Assembly (NCBI GenBank): GCA_029378245.1
Contig: JARKIF010000093.1
Location: forward strand, 60,428-124,427
From: Roridomyces roridus
Taxonomy: Eukaryota > Basidiomycota > Agaricomycetes > Agaricales > Mycenaceae
Direction: 5' to 3'
Length of the DNA stretch: 64,000 nt
Shown here: one piece after another, positions 32,094 to 45,785 of the stretch
Numbering within the stretch: the stretch's first letter is position 1
Layout of the letters: each line of letters starts with the position of its first letter
Translations under genes and position numbers: made by a program
Notes under the pieces: model-generated
Seen by the model: the letters and a program-made list of their open reading frames with translations, nothing else
Databases searched by the model: none
Told to the model about the DNA's origin: nothing

Positions 32094-33349
32094 TCAATCT
32101 TTTTCACGCCCAAACTCCACGGTGCCCCGGTCCACCCCCTCATCATCGCTTGGCCCCCGTCCAGCGTAATCGACACTCGTCTCGAAGACCCGGGTAACCA
32201 CTCCTTCTGCCGCCTTGATTTGACTGAACCTCGCGAACGCCATCTGCGACGGCGGAGGTGACCCGACCTGTGCCTCAATTGCGTAGCCAAGACCGACTCG
32301 CGTGTGGATCAAGGCGTTGGCGATACCGACAATCTCAGGCGCGGTCTGGATCACTGCGAATTGGACGATGGAACGGGTTTGGTAGGCGACCGTGAAGAAG
32401 ACGGCCCAGGAGGCGTAGATGGCGGCACTTTCGACGACGATGACGAGAAAGTCCTGATCTGAGCTGGTATGATGTAGACGTGGAGAGCAAGAGAGGACAC
32501 ACGCGCAGATTAGAGCCACCTATGGGACGTATTCCGCGGGTTGTGCTCCAGATTTTGAAGGTGATGAGACTAGTGCAATACAAGTTTGTTCTGTGACGTG
32601 GATTAGAAGAAGTACCGCGAAGAAAACACGGTGTACGCACGCAAGGGTGAGGAAACCATTGCTCGTTAACCAAAGGTCGGAGAAGATGTCTCCATCGACA
32701 GTCTTGCGTGAAAGTGTGTACATCGAAACAGCGCTACACGCTAATACCCAATCAGTGCTGAGAAAGATGAAACAGATATTACCCACTGGTCAATGCAATC
32801 AGGGAGCAAATGGGAAAGATGACGACCACGACGCGGTGTTCCCAAACAACCCAGAGGCGGTGGATCTGCGCTATGAAGTTGAAGAACAGGGTTCCTGTCG
32901 GCGGCGTCGCCACGTACAATGAGCGAGTCTCCAATCATGATCGAAATCATCAACGCGCCCTCCTGGACCAATTCCGAGGTATGACCCATATCCACGTAGA
33001 ATTGCACGGCGGCATCTCCACCCTGCAAATGTATGAAGGCGAGAAAAGCACGGTACAAGGTCGCGATCCAATGCTGATTGAGCAAAATGTCAAACGAGAA
33101 TGCAGGAGGATCAAGAAGACTTACAGCAGTAATTGCGAAAAAGAGAGCAACAGCTGCAATGAAGACCATTGAGCGGAATATGGATGGCACATCATCGTGT
33201 CCCTGTGCTCTCCTGGCCTTGTGAAGGGCGAGATACCGGGCAACAAGCAGGTACGCGGACGTTGAGCTAAGAACGAGAAACACGCCATACAGCACGGAGG
33301 TGCATGCCAGCGTCGCGAGATTCACGGTCAGAAGGTCTCCGGCGGACAT
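32094..33349 (-). CDS. Seven-helix integral membrane protein, Agaricomycete family
   Basis: Multi-spanning protein starting MSAGDLLTVN. Hydrophobic segments include LACTSVLYGVFLVLSS, MVFIAAVALFFAITA, DSLIIHRLWVVWEHR followed by VVVVIFPICSLIAL, and QDFLVIVVESAAIYASWAVF. Introns after AITA, DSLI, ALTS, FLTLA and IRPI restore frame; the last two need acceptors a few bases inside the first candidate AG. The IHRLWVVW signature is common in expanded 7-TM families of mushrooms that have no known ligand. The C-terminus is acidic and cytosolic-looking. Confidence 0.7.
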
Positions 33350-33669
33350 GGCGGACGGCGATTGAGAGGCTTTTTGCCCAGGTCCTGGTGCGGCCTCATG
33401 GCAAGGCCAGGCGTCCAAAATGTTATGTAAAGACGACGTACGGCTGCCGCCGTTCTGCGCCACGAGAAAACAAGTGGAATGGGCCAGATGAGTTCTTCAC
33501 GTCTGGCAATCTGGTCCAGAAGGCTTGATAATAATGTGTATAGAAAGACGAGAGGAACCCATTTGATTGCGTGGTAGCGAATTGGAAAGAGAGAGTACAA
33601 GCTTTGTCACCGCTTGGCACATCGTCGTCTGCCTCCTTCTCCTCGCTCCCTCCGGTGCCCAACAACTTC

Positions 33670-34414
<745 letters not shown>

Positions 34415-34576
34415 TCTATCCCCAGTGAGAGATGTTGTACGAGCAGCGAGCAAGTCGGGTATCTTGAAAGAATGTATACTGGATTATCTTTTCTATCTTT
34501 GCACTGTCCTTTTCTCTAAGGTCTACTACATACACACAGATTTTATACGGTAGAGGTACATAATAGACCAGGTTCT

Positions 34577-37478
34577 TCAACGCGTTGCACCCAATCCCAG
34601 CTTGGTGTTCTTGATCACCGCAGTCACTGGTACATGCAGCCCATCCGCCGACGCCCCAATCCTGTCTCCCTCAGACCAACCCATCAGCGCCAGCATCTTG
34701 AAACCAATGTTAGATTGCCCAATCTTGGGCGCTGCCTTGCCCACTTCATCCCCGTCCCTATGCTTGGGCACTGGGGCCGCTTTCGCCTTGCCCTTGTCCA
34801 CAAACGCTGCCCCGCCCCGTCCATCACCTCCCCTCCGCGCAAGCTTGCCAACCTTGCGCTCATCAACCCTCAGCCCTGTCCGGGTCGTCTTGGTCAACGT
34901 CGTATACCGAGAATCCCCCTTCCCCTTACTAACGCTCTTCAGATTGAAGGCGATGGCCATCTCGTGGATGTTCTTCCGCGTGGCCTTGTCCGTGGGAGGT
35001 AAAGACATCGACACGGGCCCGCCAATGTCGCCTACGAAGCGCCGGATTTGCTGGACGAGCGTCGTCATGTCGATGACGCGGTTGGGGAGGACTGTGATCG
35101 TAGGGTCGGTGCGTGCAGCAGCTAGCATCGCCTTGCGCCCTTTCTTGCCGCCTTTGTGGTGTGCCAACGGGTCGGCAGCGAGTTCCAGTCGCTCCAGTGC
35201 ACGACGCCTTTTGTTCTCGGCCTTCTTTGCGCGGTCACGATCCCATATGTCCTGCAGCTCCGCAGGAATATCTTTCCGCTTGTTCTTGCCTTTCTCTGTG
35301 GATCATTGAGCAAAGCAAAAATAGGTGGAGACCCAAACGCACTGGCAGGCGAAAACTCTGCAAAGTCGATAATCTCCCCATTCGCTACCGCTTTGAGCAA
35401 CTTTTTCCGCCCTGCTCTCGAGTTGGCGGCAATGATATCCCCGTTGTCATCCAAGAACGCCTACAGATGGTCAGCGAACAGTAACTCAGCAACAAACCGA
35501 CGTACCTGAATCTCCTCGATGAGATCTTCGTCTCGGTCGGCCCATGTGCGTTCCAGGAAGTCATCTTCATCGCTCGACTCTTCTCCTTCCATAAGGTCCA
35601 CACTGTCGTCCGGCCCTCTTTCACGTGCTGCTTTCCTGAGACGCTCTAACCGCGCCTGGAATCCAGTCTTTGGGCTCAAGTCGTGGTCATCGTCTGAATC
35701 GTCTTCAAGCTCGTCCACCTCCTCCTCAGAGTCGTCCTCGAGCTCATCCACCTCGTCCTCCAGTTCGTCCACTTGACCGCCAGTTTCCCCCACCAATAAA
35801 TCCTCCTCCGCATTGACGATTGCGTCCGCCGCTTCATCAAGCTCGCTTTCTTCCTCCCCACTACTCCCACGTTGCACGTCCAGGGCTTCTTCGTCTTCCT
35901 CTCTCATTCTCCTTTCGTCCTCTATATCATCCATCGTCACAAACTGTCCACCCTGCTGCCCCATCCCCATGACAAACCGCTTCATCGCAGGCGCATCAAA
36001 CTCCAGCTCTGGATCAACCTCCATCCCGTGCTCGTCTTCATTCTCTTCGTCGCTATCCCCCCAATCAATATCCGAGTCCCCCATCCGCCTTTCATCCCGC
36101 CTCGGATCATTCCCTCTCAGTCTCGCCTCTGCCAACTTGGCCCCAAGGGACCCAAACGTAGACTTGGTGGCACGCCGCTCAACGCGCTTAGCCAATGAGC
36201 GCGCTTTAGTGCGTGCCCTGACAGCTCCGTGGGCCGTGAACACCGGCGCCTGTTTTCTCGGTGTTTTGGGCTTGGGTGTGAATGTAAAGGATACGGAAGC
36301 CGAAGTGGATTCGATGGGTTGCGTGGTGGTGAAAAGAGAGGGTCGGAGAATCGGAGCTGGTACGGGTGATGGGGTACGCGTACGGCCTGCACGAGGATGC
36401 GGCGCCACGTAAACAATTATTTCGTCGTCTGGGGACGGATAGGCGTCCAGTGGAGCCAGCGCAGATTCGACGCTGCCTGGTGCAAGTGCAACTGGCGTTG
36501 GAGTTGTGTCGATGTAGAAGAGGGGGGCCGCGTCTTCAACGGTGAGATGGTCCTCAACGACAGTGACGGTTTCAACGGCTAGAGTTGTGGCCTGTTCAGT
36601 TGTGATTTCTGTTTTTTGCACAGTAGACGGCAATTCTACGGCTTGTGGCTCTACAGTCGCTGTTGGTTTGTTGATATAAAAGCCCGTGAAGCGCTCCTCA
36701 ACGACCTCAACAGAACCTGGAGTTGGAGCAGAGCCAGTCGAGTCCACTTGCTCTTGTAGCTTGGCCAAGTCCTCAAAGTCGATTTCTTCGAGGACTTCTT
36801 CCTGTTCATCCTCAGACTCAACCCGAGGGATATTTCCGCCGCTGAAGATGCGAGCGACACGGTCGGCGGTGGGGACATGGCTCTGTTCCTCGGGCCCTAC
36901 ATATTCTAAGAGTTGGCCGAAAAGAGTGTCTGAATTAGACTGACCGACGTCCTCCACCAGGGATTGCATAAGCTCCTCCTGAGCCTGGAACAGTGTAGCA
37001 TGGTGTACCGAGGGGACAAACTTGATCGGCCGCAAGAACGGTCGTTCTTCGTAAATCAGCTTGGAGAGTGGTGCATCTGGCCGCAGTTTGGGACCGCCAC
37101 GACCACGACCGCCCCTACCCCGGCCTCGTCCTGGGGAATCGAAATCACCCCTCCCCCGGCCGCGTCCTCGAGGAGGCGACTCGTATCCACGCACAGGCGA
37201 TCCAATGCCGCGCCCTCGAAAACCTGGCGCTGCATAACCGCCGCGATTGACACCAACGTCTATGTGGTGTAAGCTCCTGGGTTGGAAGCGTCCCCGCGAT
37301 AGCAGCACGTACTATCGGGATACATCTGGACCATGAAGTCCATTTCTCTAGAGAGATCGTATGCAGGGGCGTTGCCACGTCCCCGTCCCCGACCTCGAGG
37401 TCCTCCTCGTCCACGACCTCGACCATTTTGAGCTGGTTGGCCACCACCGCGATTGTTGAAATTGCCACGAGGAGGCAT
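34577..37478 (-). CDS. SQS1: SQS1-like R3H and G-patch protein
   Basis: 918-aa nuclear RNA-processing protein, exons 37313-37478, 35506-37259, 35343-35460, 34577-35295. N-terminal RGG/RG-rich region (about 1-100), long acidic and Thr/Pro-rich middle with runs such as VDELEDDSEEEVDELEDD, then near the C-terminus an R3H domain (LPPTDKATRKNIHEMAIAF) and a G-patch (IGFKMLALMGWSEGDRIGA...LGLG). Same order as yeast Sqs1/Pfa1, an activator of the helicase Prp43 in splicing and ribosome maturation. The acidic stretch produces long Ser-rich shadow frames on the plus strand that are not genes. Confidence 0.88.
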
Positions 37479-37719
37479 GCAGAAAGAATGGTTCGGGTTA
37501 GAAATCTAGTTTGTATGAGTCGTTGATGGCGGCACCGGACAAGTGGCCGCGTCAATTTTTGATCTCCGCCCAATCTTAGCCTCCATGTTGAAACACTAAG
37601 AGGACAAAATTCTAGATCTGAACGACTCTCTTCGTATTCACGCAAAGTTACTAGGGAGGCTTCATCGAGCGTAACAGAATTCTGGCATTTTACATTTACA
37701 AGGTCTGCTTCCTATTTAT

Positions 37720-39199
37720 TTAATCATCCAAACCCAAGGTCTCGCGCCTCGACTTGGACTCGGGGTCGAAAAACGGCGTCTCAGCGAGCGAGCTGACGCG
37801 AGTGCCATGGCGTTCCCCTTTCCCTTCATAGTCAAACGACACGGTGTGGATGGTCGAGCGGTTGTCCCAAATAGCGGAAGTTCCCGGGGTCCACTTCCAG
37901 CGAACCTGGATGTCCGTCGACCGTTCATATACGCTGTATTTTCGTGAGTACGCTTTCTGGATGAACGAATAAAAGACTGACTCGTGAATATGATTCAAGA
38001 TGGCGTCGCTCTCAGCCTGGTCGAGCCCCTCGATGCCGACCATGAGCGCCCGGTTTGCAAAGACGGTCTTGAACTTGGTGACCGGGTGAGTGCGCACGAG
38101 AGGGTGCACGGTGTGAACGTGGCGCGGTGGCGCGCTCGGGTCGTTCACGTCTTTGTACGGGTGGGCGGACTTGTAGATTCCACTAATCTTTTTCAGCCCA
38201 TTTTTCCAGATGAAAGAAAGGAACGCACTTGAGACCATCAAGAATCTTGCGGAAAGTGGGCGAAAACTTGTCGTAGGCGCTGTAACCCGACGCCCAGAGA
38301 GTGTCGCCGCCATTCTCCGGCACGGTGTCCTGGTGGAGATGGGTGTAGCCGGGCGGATATGCGAGGTGGACGAGGTCGGTATGCCCTGTGCGGTGTCATT
38401 GCGAGTTTCTTTCAAGGAAAATTGGCTTACATCCGTAATTCCCAGAAGGGTATGCCGTCCTGAACGTCCTGGCCTGCCTCCCGTTGACTTCGCCCCAGAT
38501 GAGAGTCACGCCTGGAACGCTGGGGACTTGCGCGACCTGTGGGTGGATCTCGATTTCGCCGTCGCCCAAGTAGACGCCAAGGTCCCTCTGCGCCTGCGGC
38601 GACAACTCTTGGTCGCGGAAGACTAGGGGGAATGTCAGCACGAATCGTCGTATTTTTGGTCCAACGTACAAACGACAGAACGCTCACTGCATCTATTAGA
38701 AAAACGCAAAAGCAAGTGAAGGTAAGCACTCACGCGACCAGGAGCGCCAATTCATCCTTCTGTTTGTCGTTCAACTCGGACAGTTGAAGCCCGACGATTT
38801 CAGTCTGCGGAAAATCAACTTGAATTCCAAAGGTTACCGATCGACTTACTCCGATATGGATCGAAAGGTCCGTGACCTTCTTCGCGGCACCAAAAAGAGC
38901 CTTCTTCTCCGGATCAGCTCGCGTTCCGGGGTCGACATACTCGCGCAGGTTGGTCTGAAGCTTCTCGACATCTTGCACGAACTCAGGCTTGTTGGGCCAG
39001 TACGGATATCCCTCTGGGGCACGTCAACCGCGGTAAACACAGCAAGAATAGAAAACCTACGCGAGATGTCGATTCCTGCTTTCTCAAGACGACGAAGAGT
39101 ATTCGCAGGAGGAGTCTTGAACACCTGCTCTGGATGAGCCGGCTTGACCACTGGGTGGGCAGGCGCTTGGACGCTGGCCTCGGTTGCAACAGGGGACAT
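37720..39199 (-). CDS. TauD/TfdA-type Fe(II)/2-oxoglutarate dioxygenase
   Basis: Alpha-ketoglutarate-dependent dioxygenase like fungal sulfonate/taurine dioxygenases. Starts MSPVATEASVQ; reads ELSPQAQRDLG, then with a phase-one intron NYGWHTDLVH (the His-x-Asp metal pair in WHTD), TVPENGGDTLWASGY, KSAHPYKDVNDP, HPLVRTHPVT, and the distal His/Arg region TIHTVSFDY, HGTRVS. An intron after DGL uses the acceptor GATTAG at 38184 to keep frame. Known relatives release sulfite from taurine or related sulfonates. Adjacent to a Dal5-type transporter and two further catabolic genes. Confidence 0.85.
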
Positions 39200-39397
39200 G
39201 GCAGGAAGATAATGAAGAGACGACGGTGCTGAACGCGCTAAATACTCTTGGACCGAGCTTTTACAAAGCAAAAGCACGCAATCTGAGCAGCGCATTGAAC
39301 CAGAGAGCTTCTTCTGTCGTCTATTTTGCGCCATTCCCACAAGAGTCGAACTAAGAAATTCATTCGTGGCCTTGCGTTGATAATACACTAAATGGTG

Positions 39398-41539
39398 TCA
39401 TACTCCGGCTCCTTCGTTCACCGACGGCCCTTCAGTCGACGCTTCTTTCCGCCGGTCCCGTCGAAGAAGAAACAGGACGAGAAAGGTCCACACGACTGGC
39501 AAAAATATCAGCGAAGAGCACAAGCAGTGGCTGAACAACATACTCAATAAACATTGCATCACTGAGCACGAAATGAGCTCAGGTTGGGCCAGAAGCTCTG
39601 GACATACCAATGGACCAGTGGTAGCCGGCCGCCGCGCGAGGGAACGCGGTGGTCTTCCATACAAAATTGGGCGCAACCGCTTGAACGACGTAGGCCAGAT
39701 CGTTGCCTAAGGCAATGCAAATAGCTCGTAGTTCGTTCTGTGGTTTTTAGAGCAGACGATTGGAGATGAAATTGGTTTCTTACATCCCCCTGCGTGATTT
39801 CGCTAATCCAGTTCAGCACCATCGGACCGGCTGTAGTCTGAGAGAAAGTCAGCGGAAAGGGAGTGCCAGAAGTGCACCACGCACACCCAAGACCATGAGG
39901 TAGAAGTAAGCGAAATGGCCAGGGATGTTGGAATACAGCGGCATGGATAGCCATACTATGTCGAACAGCAGCGTTACTATCGCACCAGCGAGGATGAACG
40001 GCCATCGGAGCCCTATCATATTCACGTTGAAACTCTCATGTTTTGAAAAGAACGCTACCTTTAGCTGGCCCATCGCTCACCCAAGCCAAAATCAATGCAA
40101 CCACGACGAATATGCCGGTGGCAGGCAGCGGCACTGGACAAAGGTTAGATACAAGTAAAAATAACAAACAGAGACCGACGCAGTTGAATTTGGGAAACAG
40201 TGTACTGTCTTCCTGGGACCGGAAACGGCTCGACGTTGAAACTCTTGAGCCAATATTGCATCGGTGACTGAACACCACCGTTGTTCCACAGTACGTATTC
40301 GATTGGTAGGATGTAGATATACCAGCCGGTCAAAATTCGACGCAACTGATACACTCAGCGCAGGATCATGGACGAAATGGTAACGCACTTTGGCTTTACT
40401 CCACGGTTCGCTGGACTTTCTTCCGATAGCTTTCATTCTGGAGCGCGCGATTTCAATTTCCTAGAAAAAGGTTAGCGGATGCTAATGTTCTATTAGACAC
40501 GAACCTCCTCGTTGAGGAGCCGAGACGGGTTTGCCGTCCAGGGAAGATTCGGAAGAAAGATGACTCCGAATATTGCCACAGGAATCGTGCTGTGAGGATT
40601 GGTTCAATTCAAGGTTTCACTGCAGCACTGAACGAACATTATAGCATCCACGATCATGAGCCACCGCCAGCCAGCCAGCCCGTTGACGCCGTCGAGATTC
40701 TGATACGCCGCCGTCTGCAAGAAACCTGAAAACATGGTGCCGATGGACCCAGAAACCCAGAAGATCATGGATCGTTTCGATAGTTCCCGCGGAGTGTACC
40801 TGGCATCTTCAGATATCTCCATGAATTCTTGAGAAACTACTCACCAAGAGCCCAAGATATAGTGCATTCCAGGATAGAAACCCGACTCGAATAATCCGAC
40901 TGTAGGACCGTCAGGCTACGAGTCGCAAGAAGAAGATTGCCAGACGCACCGAAAAATCTCAAAACAAACAGCGACTGCACATTCTTGACCGCATAAGTCC
41001 CAAGTGTTGCCAAACCCCAGGCGAGCTCGAGCTGTGAGGGTTGAGGAAAGGCAGCGATCATGAAAAAAGGACGCGCACGGCTGGTATGACATATTGAGGG
41101 GGCACTCTCGTAAGGAGGAGGTTGGATGGAAGTTGCCCGATCACGTATCCCGCCGTCCAATACGAGGTGGCATGAACAAGCTCGTTCCCGGTCATTCCCA
41201 AATCTTCCTTCATCCCGGCGAAGAAAGCCGAGGTGATATTAGACTGTAATAGTTTGCCTTAAGGCGTCCGATAATATTTGGATTGGTGGCTCACCTGGTC
41301 CAGATTCTTGATGAAATACCCCAGCTGTGGCCCGTATGAGACTCGGGCTGGACATGGCAATGAAACCTACGCACAGACGCAAAGAGAAGCAAGGAGCAGT
41401 CGACCTTGAAGAGCATTCGACGCTCCTGTGCGCCTAGGTCTGCTGTATCCCAGAGATAACCCAGCCAAGACCGGGTCTGAGCCACAGAAGTCGGAGACTC
41501 GAGCTGAGAGTCATCGTCTAGCTTGGACGAGGAAAGCAT
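39398..41539 (-). CDS. MFS transporter, Dal5/anion:cation symporter type
   Basis: Major facilitator of the allantoate/vitamin group. After splicing reads [39 protein letters not shown], a small exon for [47 protein letters not shown] and late [12 protein letters not shown]. The substrate class includes allantoate, nicotinate, pantothenate and sulfonates; not resolvable here. Divergence from typical members not assessed. Lies directly upstream of the TauD gene on the same strand, which would fit uptake of its substrate. Confidence 0.8.
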
Positions 41540-41767
41540 CGCGAATGCAACCTTAAGCTGGCAGCCCAGCAGATTATACTATAAAAAACACTTGCGCTCT
41601 CTGGCGCAATCCGAGCGTTGAATAGTGCCATTGTAGAGTGGCCAAAAGAAGCTCGCTTTCACCAGTTATGAGACAGATGGCGTATTTCGTGCAAGATGAC
41701 GGTAAGAAGAGTTCGGAGATCACATCGGCGATCAGTTCAACTTGTGTTCAACTCGCTAATCTACAAA

Positions 41768-43903
41768 TCACCAGTCCCGGCCGTGTACCCAGTCGAGGGA
41801 CTCGACGACGCCATTCTCATCCGCCGGTTGCGTGAAAATCTCGCCAAACCGCGCCAAACCCCACACCTTGGAAATTTCGTCGAGACTGAAATTGTCATCA
41901 GCGTTGGAACAAAAGAAAGGAAATGCGGCACGTACTCTTTCGTCTGGCCGTCAATCTCGAAAAAAAGTCAGTCCAAGTGCACTGGATAATTCCTTCTCTT
42001 TACCTGTCTACCGCCGAATTTAACAGCGGCATCGTTGAGCCAGCCCACAAAGGAGCGGATGTTGGCTACAAAGGTGCATTAATACACCAGTTCAAACTGT
42101 ATGCAAGACTTCAAACCTGCAGTGCGCGCGTTTCCCAGAAATTGGGTTTGGCGTCCATACCCACCACGTTCCTGTACGCGCCGTTCATACAAACGCCAAA
42201 GTGTCGCCTTCCCCGGGAGCACAGCCTTCCCCGACCATAGTTTTGCGAGTGCCAGTGAGAGGTATTCTGCATACGTAAAGGACTGCATGCCCCAGTTCAC
42301 TTGAGGAAGTTAGCGAGAATTTTGCGAGGGGAGATATGAAAACGCACTGCTAAGAAACCCGATCGTCGGTTCTTCGATAGATAGAAAATCTTCGTGCAGG
42401 GAGCGCAGATGTGTCCCATCAGTAACGACCGGGTTTGCTGCAGAAGAATTGTGGAACTGGGGCAAGAAGGGGAAGGAGTAGCGGAATCCGGTCCCGAATA
42501 TTATACGATCAACGCCCAGTAGGAACTAATCAAGGTTAGCTGGTAAAAAGCAGACGTGTGAACACATACTGTTCCATTGACAAGTTCGACGCTTGAATTT
42601 GAGGCGTGGAAGCGGCGGATCTCTGGCACAACGCTCACGTTCGAGGGCAACCGAAACAATTGAAGACGCCCAGCTTCAAAAGGAAGTTTGGAGTTGGGTG
42701 CCTTGAAAGTGTCAGTTGATAGTAGGACAAGAGAAACGCTCAAAACGCACTCGAACAGACTGATAAATCTTTCCTGTAAAAGGGGTGATATCCCTGCTTA
42801 TTTCCACTGCGCTGGTCTGTGTTGAAATGTCAGCAGGAGCAGGAATTGCAAGTTCAACTGACCGCTCCTCCGACAACCAACACGGTTTTATTCTCGAACG
42901 GCTGTGGGCGACGATATTGACGTGAATGGATGATTGAACCCGGGAATTTTCCCGCCCAATCCTCGAGGCCATCTATGCCAGGAATATTGGGCGCGTTGTA
43001 CCTCCCCGTAGCAACAACAATCGCATCGAAATCCTGAACTTGGAATGAGATTGCACAAATGAAGAATGAATAACACATACCTCAGTCCACCACGTTGCTT
43101 TTACCCCAGATTCACTTCGGTCAAGTCGTTTAAGGGTCAACGTCCAGCCATGCTCCGCACCCGTGTCATCGTAGCGTTTCTCCACGAGCTCGACGCGAGT
43201 CTTGTATTCGATGTCTGGATTGGCATCGTTGCTATTGACACCATGAAAAGACGCGAAGGCACGCAAGTAGCGAGCGAGTGTCCGATGTGGTATATCTAGG
43301 ATGCCTCAGAAGAGCAACTGGATTAAGAACGAACTCACGCCAGGGCGTCCCAGAAGGCCACGGGATTTCGGAGATCTGTTGTATAGGCTGGACGAGTCTC
43401 AGTAGTTGTTCAAAAAGAAGATAATACAACGCACCGCGGGAGCATTACTTTCCAGAGACTCCCACACAGGTTTCGGGCCACGATGCTCTCTCCACCGCGC
43501 TCCTTGGCCGTCATATTCCCTTTCGAAGGGCAAGGATACCCCCGGCGGAGGCAACGAGGGCACATAATCACCCACCGACGGGTCTGCATTGGGAATGGGA
43601 GCATCCAGCGGTATCTCTTCGGTGTAGTGCCAGTTTCCCCCGGGCACGTCGTCCCGCTCGAATACGCGGACTTGATCAAAACCTGCTTGACTCAACTCGC
43701 GATATGCAATGAGCCCGCTGTTGGATCTCGTCAGGACATGCTTGCTCGTCAAGTGTATTAGAGTACCTGACTCCTGCGCCAATGATAGCCACTTTCTTTA
43801 CCGGCCATTGGAACTCTAACGCGTCGTCGGATGGTAAGGGTTCTTGCCACCGGTATGCGGCGACCGAGGCAACGAGAGTCGGAAGAATATGACGGACGAG
43901 CAT
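41768..43903 (-). CDS. Flavin-containing monooxygenase (FMO family)
   Basis: FAD/NADPH monooxygenase. Seen: FAD site KVAIIGAGV-SGLIAYRE across an intron, GGNW loop, the FMO fingerprint FPGSIIHSRQY (F-x-G-x3-H-x3-Y), ATG motif VVATGRYNAPNIPG, NADPH site VLVVGGATSAVEIS across an intron, and DRIIFGTGFRYSFPF. Hydrophobic N-terminus (VRHILPTLVASVAAY) suggests a signal peptide or membrane anchor, unusual for the class. Ends VHGRDW. Oxidises soft N or S centres or acts as a Baeyer-Villiger enzyme; substrate unknown. Confidence 0.86.
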
Positions 43904-44638
43904 GGAGGTATGTAGCTTGGGGTGGAGCCCGACGGCGAGTTGATATATGAAGGTGAATGTCGCTACATCGAACCACGATGGCGCAACATGCCAAAACTTG
44001 AGGTCTCGGTCTTCGGCAGCGTATTATCGTGACGATGAATAAGGAGTTCTATTTTGCGCTTGTGAGCTCTTCAATGCTGCTATCTTCCAGGCATAGGCCT
44101 AGGTTTAGATTGGCAAGTTGCATCACGCCCAGGATTCCAGACTCCTGTTTTGTGTCGGGGATGAGAGGCATTTGATGCCCGTGCTGATCGCGTCAGTCCT
44201 CTTCCAAGCTTTGCAACGAAACTTCTTGATCGAGGCCGTGAATTGTTGACTCTGAGCGCGTGGGGGAGGAAGAACAAAAGTAAAGTTACAAAGCGGATCA
44301 ACTTTTTATCGGCATCTCGGCATATCATTCATCGGGACACCGTTGAAATTTATAAGTACTCTGATTTTCCTCTGATTTCTCTACAAGTAAGGTACCAGCA
44401 GTCCGCGGAAGAGAGCTCTCCAAAATTGTCAGCCCTGCCGGAGCCCCGAGGCTTGGCCTATGACGCTGAATTCAATACACAGACGCTAGTGTATCCCCAA
44501 GGTCCCATCGGCGGCGCTCGCACTCCTCGGAGCATGACTGTGGCAGAGCGGAGTCCGTACTACTAGTGTGCGAAACATTGTCTCCGTCTCAAGAATGCTT
44601 TAAATGAGCCAAAGACTGGTTGAAAGCGTATCTACCCA
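43904..44638. other. Divergent intergenic region
   Basis: About 735 bp between the FMO (minus) and aldolase (plus) genes, likely a shared promoter. One frame at 44243-44566 has no domain. No repeat seen. Confidence 0.4.
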
Positions 44639-45780
44639 ATGTCCGCTAACGGAAAGCCTCAGTACCAGTTCACCGCCGATCCGGCCACCCAAGCATCTTG
44701 GGCCGCACCGACGCGGCAGCAGCCCAGTAACATGCGCGGACTCATTCGTTCTGGGAAGGTCCTCATGGGCCAGGTCCTATCGTACCCGAGCAGGCATGTA
44801 GCCAAGACACTGGCCGCTGCTGGTGGGGATTGGATTTGGATCGTGCGTAGACGAGGGAAGTTCAAGGCCGGTGGAGCTGATGATGCGTTGTAGGACACCG
44901 AGCACGTTGCCTGGTCGCAGAAAGCCCTCGTCGAGGCAATTCAAATTATCATCCATGAAAGTGGAGGGCGCATGGTTCCGATAGTACGCGTGCCGAGCAA
45001 GACTGCGTTCGATTACATGGTGAGTTGAGTTAGACGCACACCATGCCAGACATTGACTTGAAACAGACATGGTGTCTCGACGCCGGAGCGGGAGGATTAA
45101 TCGTACCGCACATCGAGACCGTCGAAGAAGTCATGGCGGTCGCTGGCGCGTGTCGCTTTCCGTATGCTCCGACTCATCATTTCAACTCGGGGACTAACCT
45201 GAATTCAGACCAACAGGACACCGATCATTTCCACCTTTCACATTCGTTAGTCTCGGGTTTAAAGACGGTGTCCACAGCTGATACTTATCGCAGATCCCCG
45301 GTCTGACGGACATTACACCCGAGGGAAAGACGGTCTATACTCTTGCGAATGAGCACATCGCTATCATCCCCCAAGTTGAATCGCGGGTGGGCATCGCAAA
45401 TATCGACGCCATCATGCAGATGGACGAAGTGGACGCTGTGATGATTGGTGGTAGGCCGAAATCCATCTACGACTCGCTTTTCTCAACGGATCTGTTCAGC
45501 GGGAGATCTTCGCCTCGAGATGGGGTTGCCGCTGGGGTTTGTCGGCCAAGAGCCCGAGTTTGTGGCAGCGATAGAGCGCGCAACTGCCATGTCCAAGAAA
45601 TACGGCAAGTATCTTATGGGGGCTGCGTTGGGACCCGCGATGGTGGAGGAAAGGCTGCGTCAGGGCTTTACTTTGCTGATAACCACTATCGACTTGTACA
45701 CCTTGGCGGGTGGGACTGTCAGGGACCTGATGACGGCCCGAGCGACGGTAGAAGAGTTGATGAGCAAGCAAGGAGCGTAG
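44639..45780 (+). CDS. HpcH/HpaI family aldolase
   Basis: Class II metal-dependent pyruvate aldolase fold. Starts MSANGKPQYQF. After splicing reads GKVLMGQVLSYPS, GGDWIWIDTEHVAWS (catalytic His in DTEH), VRVPSKTAFDYM, DAGAGGLIVPHIETVEE, IIPQVESRVG (metal Glu), DAVMIGAGDLRLEMG (metal Asp). The family cleaves 2-hydroxy-4-oxo acids such as 4-hydroxy-2-oxoheptanedioate. Introns at about 44841-44892, 45019-45067, 45161-45209, 45245-45293 and 45449-45499. The last gene of the 37.7-45.8 kb catabolic neighbourhood. Confidence 0.87.
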
Positions 45781-45785
45781 TTGCT

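Noticed and set aside
32700..32760. Stop codon in the 7-TM gene (CGTGTAG)
   Set aside because: An acceptor six bases later (GTGTAG|CGCTG) removes it and keeps frame.
35519..36412. Long Ser-rich plus-strand frames opposite SQS1
   Set aside because: Antisense shadows of the Glu/Asp-rich coding stretch; no domains, no start context.
44243..44566. 107-aa plus-strand frame
   Set aside because: No domain, no homologue recognised, lies in a divergent promoter region.
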